The notes: generated from the letters alone by a model not told the origin. A stretch of DNA of 37,731 nucleotides from Opitutales bacterium (GCA_013215165.1 JABSRG010000034.1:1-37731); one strand, 5' to 3'. Numbered from the stretch's first letter, positions 24,019-32,189 are shown. A program made the numbers and translations.

Positions 24019-24175
24019 CTGTGGTTTGGTCTAATCCGATGGATTCGTTTTGATCCGCTAATAAACGCGAATAGACGCTAATTTCTGGAACTGGGAAGCT
24101 CGGGCTCTACCGTGAAGGCTACCCTGTTTCTCATACTGGTATCGGCGTTCCCAGGAGCTGGTTTTTGCCAGTAGA

Positions 24176-24220
24176 GTCCTGATTTCCGGTTGTCAGTTTT
24201 GATTCGTTGTCGTAATCGAG
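24176..24220. repeat. GTCCTGAT...GTCAGTTTT / GTTGTC composite repeat, copy 2
   Basis: AGTCCTGATTTCCGGTTGTC, then AGTTTTGATTCGTTGTCGTA and ATCGAG. It has the same order of parts as the copy at 23961, about 215 bases away. Confidence 0.7.
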
Positions 24221-24372
24221 GTTTTACGACTTACGATAGCGGCCACTTGGCAATAAGCCAGTCCTTGGAGCTTGTATGTTTCGCCAAAAGGGGTCGGAAA
24301 TTGGCAGAAAGCATCTAGAAGATGCTGGGCCATGACAAAGTGCATCAGCTACCTTGGGTGCAACTGATGGAG

Positions 24373-24392
24373 GGCGGCGCTTTGTCGCCGCC
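24373..24392. repeat. GGCGGCG-CTTTGT-CGCCGCC hairpin repeat
   Basis: A perfect seven-pair GC-rich hairpin with a CTTTGT loop, preceded by GATGGAG. It is the best-conserved copy of the family in this window. Confidence 0.88.
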
Positions 24393-24436
24393 GGGAGGCC
24401 CAATGAATTGTGCTCCGCCCATTACTGTGTTCGGCC

Positions 24437-25254
24437 CTACGCCAAGGCCACCGCTGCCTCATCCAGATATGTCTGCATGGAATGGTTGCTGGCGAGGCCG
24501 CCCGTGTCTTCTGAGAAGCTGAGCCGATCGCACACATGGGCATACCCCATTTCTTCAAAAGGTGCTTTGGGAACCGGGTCTTCGGTATTTTCTACACGAT
24601 AGAAAGGGAGATCGAGCGACTGGAATTTTTGGGCGAAGGACTCAGAGCCGACTCTTGGGCATCCAAAGACCAAGCCGCTGAGGGGAATGGCAAGGTTTTG
24701 GTAGGTGGAACTCGTGGCCATGGCAGCAAATGCCAGTGTGGCATAGGCCCCTCCGAGGCTGTGGCCTGTGATGACTATATCCTTAACGGGCAGGGATTGA
24801 TTGCGATCCAGAAAGCATCGAACAAGGCTTCCTGCATCTCTTCGAAACAATCGGTAAAGCCGTAGTGCGTTTTGCCAAAATCGATCCCATTGGGACGGAA
24901 ATCAACTTTGTGGACACGTAGATTTACATCCCATTCCGCACTGATGTTCGTTCCTCTAAACGCGATATAGAGCGTGCCAGTATTACTTAGGGAAACGAGT
25001 GCGACGGGTGCCTCTTCGTGGGCCCAACGGTAGCGTCGATGCCGGCCTCCGAGCTTGCGGCGGTAAACGAGGGTCTCTGACCAGATCAAAGAGCTGTGAT
25101 CAACGATCGATTCCACAGGTTGATCGGCAAGCGTATCCCATTGAAAGGCACCTTCTGCGGGTCTGCCTTCCTCTTTCCATTCATCAACAGTCTTGTAGAG
25201 CTGTTGGATAAGTTTGCAGCTTGTGCGGTATGTTGAGTCCGAGGGTAACGTCAT
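24437..25254 (-). pseudogene. Class 3 lipase, frameshifted
   Basis: Two overlapping minus-strand frames together make one class 3 lipase of about 270 residues. The first (25254 to about 24811) carries the N-terminal part ending GFTDCFEEMQEALFDAF; the second (to 24437) continues LDRNQSLPVKDIVITGHSLG with the nucleophile elbow GHSLGG, then LVFGCPRVGSESF and DPVPKAPFEEMGY. Reading switches by one base near 24808-24814, where GCTTTCTGG would need one more C to keep the frame. The catalytic Ser is therefore cut off from the N-terminal half. Class 3 lipases hydrolyse glycerol esters, often in the cytoplasm or exported without a clear signal. It is either a recent pseudogene or a sequencing error, as the rest of both halves looks well preserved. 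Confidence 0.8.
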
Positions 25255-25492
25255 ATCTGTTGTCTATGACTCATCTTGCTCACAGTTAAAGGACAAATTT
25301 TTCCACGCGGCCTAGTGAGAACTGAGGTGGTCCTTAATTCTCATCCTGCCAGCAATACTAGGCGACGTGATGTTTTGTCGGGTGATCGCGAGAGCGATTG
25401 CCATGGGGCGTGCCGAAGCTTGAGACAAGTAATCTGAGCTCAAGTTAGTCCTCCGCAGATCTGGTTACATCTCATGCAGATCTTTATTACCC

Positions 25493-26008
25493 TCAGTCAA
25501 AATAGCGAAATGCACCACGTAGCAGATAAAGTGTGTCGTAGTATTCCTCTCTGTAGGCCTCGTATTCAGCTTGGTTTCGACCTCGCATCAGTTCATTCCA
25601 TCGCTGGCCATCTTGCTCAAACTGTATGCGCTCAAGCTCTCGCTTTTTTGCCTCTGCTCTCGCCTCAAGGCTAATGCCAAAAAAAGGAAGGGTGTAGCGG
25701 TTTAAAATTAGATCGGCAGTTTCAATGTGTTCTTTGATCAGCCGTTTGGCGCGTGCCTCTCCACTTAGCGTGAGGTAAGGGTCGGCCAGCACACGCTTCA
25801 CGGAGTCCATAGGCTCGTCGGTCACGACGAACTCTTTCAGAACGGGTATGTCATCTCCAACCAAATGACGGTCCTCTTGACTCAATGTTCTGCCTTTTGA
25901 CTTGTCCTTATGGTCTATGCTAGCCTTTTCCTGGTTATCGGTAGAGGCTGCTGAGGTTCCCCAAATAACCAGGCTGATGAAAGGAACGATTTGTCTGATC
26001 TTTGGCAT
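25493..26008 (-). CDS. Secreted protein of unknown function
   Basis: A 171-residue protein with a probable signal peptide (MPKIRQIVPFISLVIWGTSA, cut near SAAS). The mature part is highly charged, with LKEFVVTDEPMDSVKRVLAD and a Glu/Arg-rich helical C-terminus (AEAKKRELERIQFEQDGQRW) rich in aromatic residues near the end (YEAYREEYYDTLYLLRGAF). I recognise no domain. It lies 15 bases downstream of the HTH-MBL gene on the same strand and may be co-transcribed. The 238 bases between it and the lipase remnant hold nothing I can name. Confidence 0.7.
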   Translation of the reverse strand: MPKIRQIVPFISLVIWGTSAASTDNQEKASIDHKDKSKGRTLSQEDRHLVGDDIPVLKEFVVTDEPMDSVKRVLADPYLTLSGEARAKRLIKEHIETADLILNRYTLPFFGISLEARAEAKKRELERIQFEQDGQRWNELMRGRNQAEYEAYREEYYDTLYLLRGAFRYFD

Positions 26009-26023
26009 CTTTCTCTCAGATTA

Positions 26024-26863
26024 TCAGTGGGTCGCTTTGTTCAAATTGTCGGCGAAAAATGGATTCCAAAGTCTTTCGTGAGCAATATCCGTAAGAGGAC
26101 CGTGGCCGGGCGCCACGATGGTGTCATCCGGAAGGGTAAAGAGCTGAGCCCGGTTGGTGTCTAACGCCTCTTGGTATGACACGATACCACCGCCCATTGA
26201 GCAGGCGAAAAGGGCGTCACCGACGACTGCGATGGGCGTTTCCAACCCACTTATGATGAAGCTGGTTCCATCGTTGGCGTGGCCAGTAGTTTTCCTGGTT
26301 TCGATGCCAAGTGTGCCGATCTGGAATCGATCCCCGTAGGCGAAGCGCCTCGTTGCAGAAAAGCTGCTCTGCTCAGCTATGTTCGATTCAATATCGAACT
26401 GCTCACAGATTTCTGTGGCTCGTGCAACATGGTCCCGGTGACCATGAGTCAGGAACAGAGCACGAGGTTTGAGCTGATTTTTGCTGATACAGTCAAAGAT
26501 GGGCTGTGCGTCGGTGCCCGTATCGAAAATTGCGGCGTTGCCGGCAGAGTCAGCGATGATCCATGCGTTCACTGTCATTTCTTCGCCGAAGGGAGTATTG
26601 ATCATATAGAGGCCTTTGGGCGGAGAGATTCTCGGCACTTTTGGATCGAACGAGAGCGCCTCCAGCGCGCGCGTAGACAAGTTGATGTGTGGAGCGCAGG
26701 CGATGAGTGATTCTTTATCTTTATGGCCGCGCGTGAGAGCCCTTACTCTGTCTTCGTCTATTCCCGAAACTTTAGCCAGCATGGAGACCGTTATAGTCTT
26801 ACCTATCATGGCTTTTTTCATGACGTCATCGTAATTATCTTCGAGAGGAATGATTGCTGTCAT
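26024..26863 (-). CDS. Metallo-beta-lactamase-fold hydrolase with N-terminal helix-turn-helix-like domain
   Basis: A 279-residue protein. Residues about 85-279 are a glyoxalase II-like MBL domain with the metal motif THGHRDHVAR (H140, H142, D144, H145), a further His in KTTGHANDGTSF, the bridging Asp in AVVGDALFACSMG and the last His in VAPGHGPLTD, so the site is complete. Residues about 12-70 (KKAMIGKTITVSMLAKVSGI, then DEDRVRALTRGHKDKESLIA) resemble an XRE/Cro-type helix-turn-helix with its turn at MLAKVSGIDEDRV. MBL enzymes of this type hydrolyse thioesters such as hydroxyacylglutathione or related thiol adducts. The fusion is unusual; the front domain might bind DNA, a protein or the substrate. 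The downstream secreted protein gene may share its transcript. Confidence 0.85.
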   Translation of the reverse strand: MTAIIPLEDNYDDVMKKAMIGKTITVSMLAKVSGIDEDRVRALTRGHKDKESLIACAPHINLSTRALEALSFDPKVPRISPPKGLYMINTPFGEEMTVNAWIIADSAGNAAIFDTGTDAQPIFDCISKNQLKPRALFLTHGHRDHVARATEICEQFDIESNIAEQSSFSATRRFAYGDRFQIGTLGIETRKTTGHANDGTSFIISGLETPIAVVGDALFACSMGGGIVSYQEALDTNRAQLFTLPDDTIVAPGHGPLTDIAHERLWNPFFADNLNKATH

Positions 26864-26972
26864 ACACGCTGGTTTCCGGTGTAATAGGTCAATAGTTGGA
26901 CTGAAATATAGAAAAGCCTTGAAAAAAAATCATTACACGATGTGCTCATAACCTTTCACCTAATTTCAGACC

Positions 26973-27146
26973 ATGCCAAGAGAAGTCATCATTTTAGAGT
27001 GCACCGAAGCGCGTAAGGAAAACAAACCTGTTTCCCGTTACATGTCGTCGCGCAACCCGAAGACGCAGACCGAAAAAGTCGAGAAGAAGAAATACAATCC
27101 ACATTTGAAGCGCCACACGATACACAAAGAGATCAAGAAGAAATAG
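26973..27146 (+). CDS. rpmG: 50S ribosomal protein L33
   Basis: A 57-residue basic protein, [20 protein letters not shown], continuing with [20 protein letters not shown]. The (V/I)ILECTE start, the TRNPKT-like loop and the [10 protein letters not shown] ending identify L33. Only one of the usual zinc Cys residues remains (C10), so this is the zinc-independent form. It is a small component of the large ribosomal subunit near the E site. A strong terminator follows 29 bases after the stop. Confidence 0.95.
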   Translation: MPREVIILECTEARKENKPVSRYMSSRNPKTQTEKVEKKKYNPHLKRHTIHKEIKKK

Positions 27147-27175
27147 GTGTTCTTTTTCGAAGACTTTGATCTGAG

Positions 27176-27206
27176 AGCATCCCAAGCAATTGGGGTGCTT
27201 TTTTAT
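27176..27206. terminator. Terminator after rpmG, shared with the convergent gene
   Basis: AGCATCCCAA and TTGGGGTGCT pair around GCAA, followed by TTTTTT. The T-run overlaps the stop codon of the convergent 80-residue gene. Both strands carry a usable U-run only in the rpmG direction. Confidence 0.85.
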
Positions 27207-27445
27207 TTTCCAAGGAGGAAATTGCCCGAAGTCTTGCGGCGGTTTGCCTTCCACTCGTTACGATGATTGCGGATCCAGTCAAGCAGAGCCTGGTCAAAGC
27301 CGATATCGCAGCCTGCCTTTTCTGATTCGATCCACTTATGTTTGAGAATCTCTTCACGTTCTGCGAGGAATTCTTGGTAGAGTGTGGATTTTGCGGCAAA
27401 GCCTGAGCTTTTGGATTTCGACTGGGAGGAGGGTTTGGCGCTCAT
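27203..27445 (-). CDS. Small conserved protein of unknown function
   Basis: An 80-residue protein with a Ser/Lys-rich start and a conserved-looking core: YQEFLAEREEILKHKWIESE, then KAGCDIGFDQALLDWIRNHR. Short proteins with a HKWxESEKAGxDIGF...LLDWIxxHR pattern are found in several bacteria, but no function is known to me. It starts 16 bases after the mrp stop on the same strand, so it is probably co-transcribed with mrp. Its stop lies in the rpmG terminator. Confidence 0.75.
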   Translation of the reverse strand: MSAKPSSQSKSKSSGFAAKSTLYQEFLAEREEILKHKWIESEKAGCDIGFDQALLDWIRNHRNEWKANRRKTSGNFLLGK

Positions 27446-27461
27446 TTATTTTATAGGGAGA

Positions 27462-28562
27462 TTATTTATTCCGCATCGCGCTGGCAAATGCTTGATCTGG
27501 CGAGGCATGGTATAGCTGTTGGATGATTTGCCCAGCTATGCTGCGAAAGGCGAATGCGGAAAGGCTTTCAGGTTCGGAGATACAGATCGGGATGCCGCGA
27601 TCACCGCCGGCGCGCAAATCTGGATCGAGAGGAATCTGGCCTAAGAAATCGCAGTCGAGGTTGGCCGCAGTGTGGGCTCCACCGCCTTGGCCGAAAATAT
27701 ACTGTTTTTTTCCGGTCTCAGTATCTTCCAGATAACTCATATTTTCCACAGCTCCAAGAAAGGGCACATTAAGTTCGGGGAACATCATCGCTCCACGTAA
27801 GGCCACATTGACTGCGGCAGCTTGTGGGGTGGTCACGACGACGACGCCATCGAGCGCCAGATTTTGGCATAGGGACAGGTGAGCATCCCCGGTTCCGGGA
27901 GGCAGATCTACAAAAAGGACTTCTAAATCACCCCAGGCGACGTTGCGAATGAACTGCGAGATGGCTTGATGAATTCTTGGACCGCGCCAGACAACCGGCG
28001 CTCCTTCTCCGAGGAAATAACCCATACTCATGCAGCTGACGCCAAAATTCTCTGGAGGAATTAAGTAATCTTCTTCGAGCTCAGGCTCGGTGCCGATTCC
28101 GAGCATAAGCGGGATCGAGGGGCCATAGATGTCGCAGTCCATTATCCCGACCGCGCTGGGCCGACCTTGTTCGGCAAAGATCTGCGATGCAGCTATGGCA
28201 ACGTTGGTTGTGAGTGTACTTTTGCCAACACCTCCCTTGCCACTGGCAATGGCGACGACGTGGCGCACTCCCTCGATGCGAGAGGGTTCTGCAGCTTGTT
28301 CGCCTGGAGTTGGTGGTGCTTTGACTGCTATCTCGAGCTGGACTTTGCGAATGCCTCCTAGCGATGATAATGCATAGTCGACATCTTGGTGGAGTGTTTC
28401 CGCGATCTTTGGGTCTTTTGACGTCAACTCTAGAGTGACCTGAGCCACTCCGTCATGGACTTCAGCGTGACGAATCAGGCCGAATGAGACGATATCTCGG
28501 CTGAAACCGGGATACTTTACCGATTTAAGCGCTTCTGTGATGCGGTTGTCCAAGTTTGTGAC
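27462..28562 (-). CDS. mrp: Iron-sulfur cluster carrier protein, Mrp/ApbC family P-loop ATPase
   Basis: A MIP18/DUF59 domain (residues about 5-80, with SVKYPGFSRDIVSFGLIR) is followed by a deviant Walker A ATPase (VVAIASGKGGVGKSTLTTNV), switch region GIMDCDIYGPSIPLMLG and segment VEVLFVDLPPGTGDAHLS-type (here LEVLFVDLPPGTGDAHLSLC). Proteins of this family carry Fe-S clusters to target enzymes in the cytoplasm. The usual CxxC after ENMSY is missing (ENMSYLEDTETGKKQYIFGQ). I chose the GTG at 28562 (MTNLDNRITEAL, 366 residues) because the family begins there; the frame stays open to a TTG at 28610. Neither start has a strong ribosome-binding site. It is divergent from the tolB-like gene. Confidence 0.92.
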   Translation of the reverse strand, partial: VTNLDNRITEALKSVKYPGFSRDIVSFGLIRHAEVHDGVAQVTLELTSKDPKIAETLHQDVDYALSSLGGIRKVQLEIAVKAPPTPGEQAAEPSRIEGVRHVVAIASGKGGVGKSTLTTNVAIAASQIFAEQGRPSAVGIMDCDIYGPSIPLMLGIGTEPELEEDYLIPPENFGVSCMSMGYFLGEGAPVVWRGPRIHQAISQFIRNVAWGDLEVLFVDLPPGTGDAHLSLCQNLALDGVVVVTTPQAAAVNVALRGAMMFPELNVPFLGAVENMSYLEDTETGKKQYIFGQGGGAHTAANLDCDFLGQIPLDPDLRAGGDRGIPICISEPESLSAFAFRSIAGQIIQQLYHASPDQAFASAMRNK

Positions 28563-28727
28563 AAATTTGAAAAATAGAGGATGAGTTTTATCGAACGTCG
28601 AACAAGCCAATTCGCTCTATTTATATCCTAACCAACCTGCGATGAATCTCAATTATTGCGTTATTTTTTCTGAGCAGACGGTAACTTTTGCCCAGTGTCT
28701 CGATTTACTCCACATATCCTCTCATTT

Positions 28728-29927
28728 ATGAAATCTTTTAGACTTTTAGCGATCGCAGCGTCATGCTTCGGATCTTCTCTTTGGCCCGTTCTCGTCTTTT
28801 CGCAGGAACGGATTGATGAGATATCACGCCAGGGTCATCAGGCGGTCAGTGTTACTGTTGATGCGGCGGACCCACAGCTCATGCGCCTCGCTCGGCGGGG
28901 TTTTGCGATGCATGGTGGTTTTGAACTAGTCACAGCACAGGATGCTGCTTGGGTTGCTCGCTTTGAGAAGACAGCAACCGGAATTAACTATCGTGTAGAG
29001 GCTAAAGGAGGGGATGCAGTCATCGCTCAGGGTTCAGTCCACGGACAGGTTTTGGAAGCTATGCTAGCGGCTTTGGACGGAATTGTTTTGCAAGTCACAA
29101 AACGACCAGGATTTTTTCAAGGAAGGCTCGTGTTTGTGGCAGAGCCGTCCGGGAATACTGAACTCTACACCTCTGATATTCTCTTTGAAGCAGTCACTCC
29201 GTTGAGCAATTTCGGGGCACAAGTTGTGAGTCCGCGCTGGAGTCCAGATGGTAGATATCTCGTTTTCACAAGCTATGCAGCGACAGGTTATCCTGACATC
29301 GTGCGCTTAGACATAGGAGAGGGCATGCTCAACACCATCGCAAATTATCGAGGTGTGAATCTAGGAGCGCGCTTCTCACCCGACGGCAATCGCCTCGCTT
29401 TCGTCTCATCGAGCTCTGGTACGCCCGAGATTTACATCTCTCGGCCTGATGGGTCGCAGGCTCAGCGTTTTACCTGGACCAAAGGTTTGGCGGCGACGCC
29501 GACGTGGAGTCCTGATGGAAGCCAACTGATCTTTACTTCCGATGACTGGGGTGGGCCGCAGATCATATTACTTGATCTGGCCCAGAAGCGAAACACCCGC
29601 ATTCGCACGGGAATGGGTGGCTATAATGCCGAGGCCGCTTGGAATCCTCTAGATCGGGACCAAATCGCCTTTACCGCCCAACGCAACGGCCAGTTTCAGA
29701 TTGCGCTCTATCAATTCTCAACGGGCAAATCAGTTCAGCTGACGAGTCAAATTGGAGATAGCGTTGAACCTGTTTGGCTCAGCGATGGTCGCCACCTGAT
29801 AGTCACCTACCGCGAAGGTGCGACCAAACGTCTCCGTATCTTAGACTCTGAGACTGGCAAAACGAATGACCCGCACACACTTCAGCTGGTGGGGGCCTGC
29901 CAGGCAGATTTTGTGGGGAAGTTCTGA
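28728..29927 (+). CDS. tolB: TolB-like periplasmic beta-propeller protein
   Basis: A 399-residue exported protein with a signal peptide (MKSFRLLAIAASCFGSSLWP, ending near VFSQ) followed by a small alpha/beta N-domain and PD40-type propeller blades (VSPRWSPDGRYLVFTSYAAT, ARFSPDGNRLAFVSSSSGTP, TPTWSPDGSQLIFTSDDWGG). This is the TolB layout and length. TolB works with Pal and TolA to hold outer membrane and peptidoglycan together during division. No tolQRA or pal gene is next to it, so a TolB paralogue with another role remains possible. I chose the ATG at 28728 because it begins a standard signal peptide; the frame extends 11 codons upstream. Confidence 0.85.
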   Translation: MKSFRLLAIAASCFGSSLWPVLVFSQERIDEISRQGHQAVSVTVDAADPQLMRLARRGFAMHGGFELVTAQDAAWVARFEKTATGINYRVEAKGGDAVIAQGSVHGQVLEAMLAALDGIVLQVTKRPGFFQGRLVFVAEPSGNTELYTSDILFEAVTPLSNFGAQVVSPRWSPDGRYLVFTSYAATGYPDIVRLDIGEGMLNTIANYRGVNLGARFSPDGNRLAFVSSSSGTPEIYISRPDGSQAQRFTWTKGLAATPTWSPDGSQLIFTSDDWGGPQIILLDLAQKRNTRIRTGMGGYNAEAAWNPLDRDQIAFTAQRNGQFQIALYQFSTGKSVQLTSQIGDSVEPVWLSDGRHLIVTYREGATKRLRILDSETGKTNDPHTLQLVGACQADFVGKF

Positions 29928-30251
29928 TTCTAAGTTCCATGCTGAGGGGGGGGCTGGGATAAGCTATTGGGCTTTTCTTGAGGTGATGGATGCTGAGGGG
30001 CGATGCCTTTGCCCGTGTAGCTGCGTCAACGTATTCGCTATTTCACTCAAGGTGCTGTGATCGGATCGTCCCATTTTGTGGAGAAGCATACCCAAGATTG
30101 GACGGAGCGTATCGGTGATCGTCGGAAGCGATTACCTAAGCCAATTGAGGGCGCGGCGCTGTGTGGGTTATCTAGTTTTAGACGCTAGCGTAAACAGTAG
30201 AGTGGTGTGGTGAGTCTCTTAGTGTTTCACAATAGTCATTGTGAGTGCAGC

Positions 30252-30276
30252 GAAAAAAGCCGAGCTGGAGCTCGGC
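30252..30276 (-). terminator. Probable dnaJ terminator, GCCGAGCT hairpin
   Basis: GCCGAGCT pairs with AGCTCGGC around GG, and on the minus strand GGC is followed by TTTTTTCGC. It is about 120 bases past the dnaJ stop. The CTCGGCGTTCCCAG flank links it to the GCGTTCCCAG repeat family. Confidence 0.6.
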
Positions 30277-30323
30277 GTTCCCAGCGTAGTCGTTGAAGAT
30301 AAGGAGCTCTGTCGCCTCGGCCC

Positions 30324-30367
30324 CGACAGAGTGGGGGACAACAAAGGCAATTGGGGAAATGTCCCCG
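30324..30367. repeat. CGACAGAG...TCCCCG interspersed repeat, copy 2
   Basis: CGACAGAGTGGGGGACAACA, then AAGGCAATTGGGGAAATGTC and CCCG. It matches the element at 21114-21163 and again lies just beyond a minus-strand 3' end (here dnaJ). Confidence 0.7.
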
Positions 30368-30395
30368 TAGTTACCGTTGCACCCTCTCTGGGGCG

Positions 30396-31547
30396 CTACT
30401 CGAAAAATTTCTTAGCTTTTTCGAAGAAGCCTTCCTCGACTGGATGTGCGGCGTCGCCGCAGGCTTCGGCGAAGTCTTCGAGTGCTTTGCGTTGGTCTTT
30501 ATTCAGCTTTTTGGGCACCTCGATTTTGACCTTGATGAGTAGGTCGCCTTTCGGGCCGCCACGCAGGCTTGGCATGCCCTGGTTGCGTAGGCGGAAGGTT
30601 GTGCCGGATTGTGTGCCTTCGGGAATTTTGAGGTTCCCTTTGCCGCTTAATGTGGGCACGTCGATGGTGCCGCCGAGGGCTGCGATCGTAAATTTAATGG
30701 GGATCTCGGTGTAGAGATCGTCGCCGCTTCGCTCGAAGATATCGTGCTCGGCGACGTGAACGATGATGTAGAGATCGCCTGAAGGACCACCGCGTGGACC
30801 GGCTTCACCTTTTCCCGATGAGCGCAGCCGTGAACCAGTTTCGACGCCGGCGGGGATACGGACCTTTACGGTGCTGGTGTCTTGAATGCGGCCGTCGCCG
30901 CGGCATGTGCGGCACGGGTTATCGATGACTTGACCGGTGCCCTGACAGCGTGGACAGCTCTGGCGAAATTGAATAAAGCCGCGTGAGGAAGTGATATATC
31001 CGGACCCGCCACAATCGGGGCAGGTCGTGGGTTTAGCGCCTGCTTCGGCGCCCGAGCCTCCGCAATCCGCACAGGTGACATTGCGGCGATAGCGGATCTC
31101 TTTTTCGGTGCCCGCAGCCGCGTCTTCAAGTGATATTTCGACGTCATAGCGCAGATCGGCTCCACTTTCGACAGCCGAACCTCCGCCGCCCCCGCCACCT
31201 CCGAAGAATTCATCGAAGATGCCGCCACCTCCACCGCCGCCGCCACCGCCACCGAAGACTTCGCGGAATATGTCGAATGGGTCGTGGCCGGCGGAACTGC
31301 GCCCACCGCCGCCACCGCCTTGCTGAAAAGCGGCATGACCAAAGCGATCATAAGCAGCCCGTTTTTCCGGGTCTTTGAGGATGTCGTAGGCCTCTGAGAT
31401 CTGTTTGAATTTCTCCTCAGCCTCGGCGTTGCCAGGGTTTTTGTCTGGGTGATATTTTACCGCGAGTTTGCGGTAGGCACGTTTCATCTCCTCAGGTGAA
31501 GCATCTTTGCTCACGCCAAGGAGGTCATAATAGTCTTCTTTTGCCAT
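30396..31547 (-). CDS. dnaJ: Chaperone protein DnaJ
   Basis: A 383-residue type I J-protein. The J domain has HPD at residues 33-35 ([11 protein letters not shown]); it is followed by a long Gly-rich linker with several poly-Gly runs, four CxxCxGxG zinc modules ([32 protein letters not shown]) and the C-terminal substrate-binding domains ([28 protein letters not shown]). DnaJ delivers unfolded proteins to DnaK and stimulates its ATPase. It starts 30 bases after the grpE stop, so the two form an operon. dnaK is not in the window. Confidence 0.98.
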   Translation of the reverse strand: MAKEDYYDLLGVSKDASPEEMKRAYRKLAVKYHPDKNPGNAEAEEKFKQISEAYDILKDPEKRAAYDRFGHAAFQQGGGGGGRSSAGHDPFDIFREVFGGGGGGGGGGGIFDEFFGGGGGGGGSAVESGADLRYDVEISLEDAAAGTEKEIRYRRNVTCADCGGSGAEAGAKPTTCPDCGGSGYITSSRGFIQFRQSCPRCQGTGQVIDNPCRTCRGDGRIQDTSTVKVRIPAGVETGSRLRSSGKGEAGPRGGPSGDLYIIVHVAEHDIFERSGDDLYTEIPIKFTIAALGGTIDVPTLSGKGNLKIPEGTQSGTTFRLRNQGMPSLRGGPKGDLLIKVKIEVPKKLNKDQRKALEDFAEACGDAAHPVEEGFFEKAKKFFE

Positions 31548-31577
31548 CCGGTATCTAGGTGATGGAGAGTGGAATTC

Positions 31578-32189
31578 TTATGATTCTGCGTCGGCTTTTC
31601 CGCTGGAGACAATGACTGTCGCGGGGCGAAGGAGACGTTCGTTGAGTGTATAGCCGGCGCGCAAGGTCTGGATGACGACACCCTCGTCATGCTCGTCGGA
31701 GGGTTGATTAGAGGTAGCCTCGTGGAGATTTGGATCGAACGCGCCGCCGGTAGGATCGATTTCAGTCAGGCCCTTATCACCCAGGATCTGTTTGATCTGG
31801 TTAATTACCATCTCGAAACCGTAGGCGACATTCTTTGCCTCGGTGCTGTCGTATTGCGTGGCACCTTGTAGCCCGAGCTTCATGTTGTCGATGGCAGGGA
31901 GCAGGTCTTCGATCAGGTCGCCGATGGCATATTTGCGCAGATCGTCCTTTTCGCGAGCCATGCGCTTGCGATAGTTTTCTTGCTCGGCAGCGGTGCGTAG
32001 GAGGCGATCCTGAAGCTCGGCAGCACGTGCTTCTGCTTGGTTTAGGCGACTGACGAGTTCGTTCTCGTCCGAGACATAGCTTTCTTCGGCATTTGCCTCA
32101 ACCTCTGGGGTCTCAACAGATTCAGCAGCGGTTTCTTCGTCGACGTCGGGATTCTTTGTCTCTTCAGATGTCTCTGTTTTATCAGACAT
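31578..32189 (-). CDS. grpE: Nucleotide exchange factor GrpE
   Basis: A 203-residue protein with a long acidic, disordered N-terminus (about residues 1-45, rich in Glu), a coiled coil (LNQAEARAAELQDRLLRTAA, then EQENYRKRMAREKDD) and the beta-rich head (TEIDPTGGAFDPNLHEAT and VIQTLRAGYTLNERLLRPA), all standard for GrpE. It releases ADP from DnaK. It is the first gene of the grpE-dnaJ unit. I found no CIRCE element in the 150 bases upstream. Confidence 0.97.
   Translation of the reverse strand: MSDKTETSEETKNPDVDEETAAESVETPEVEANAEESYVSDENELVSRLNQAEARAAELQDRLLRTAAEQENYRKRMAREKDDLRKYAIGDLIEDLLPAIDNMKLGLQGATQYDSTEAKNVAYGFEMVINQIKQILGDKGLTEIDPTGGAFDPNLHEATSNQPSDEHDEGVVIQTLRAGYTLNERLLRPATVIVSSGKADAES

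Larger units (their letters stand above)
23767..24436. other. Repeat-rich intergenic region of 670 bases
   Basis: There is no gene I can support. It holds two copies of a GTCCTGATYTCYGGYTGTCAGTTTT element, each leading into a GTTGTC-type tract (23961-24018 and 24176-24220), an ATCCGCTAATAAACGCGAAT repeat (24053-24072), a GGCGTTCCCAGG fragment (24143-24154) with a possible partner CTGGGAAGCTCGGGCTC (24091-24107), and the CTTTGT hairpin (24373-24392). Four repeat families clustered here suggest a dumping ground or recombination zone next to a broken lipase gene. Confidence 0.75.
29928..30395. other. Intergenic region between convergent tolB and dnaJ
   Basis: There is no credible gene in these 468 bases. 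It holds a perfect hairpin GCCGAGCTGGAGCTCGGC (30259-30276) running into GTTCCCAGC, and a CGACAGAG...TCCCCG repeat (about 30324-30367). The hairpin follows AAAAAA on the plus strand, so read on the minus strand it is followed by TTTTTT and could terminate dnaJ transcription. Confidence 0.75.

Noticed and set aside
23714-24053. Short plus-strand open frames after pspC
   Set aside because: They overlap the pspC end or consist of repeat sequence; no start signal or domain.
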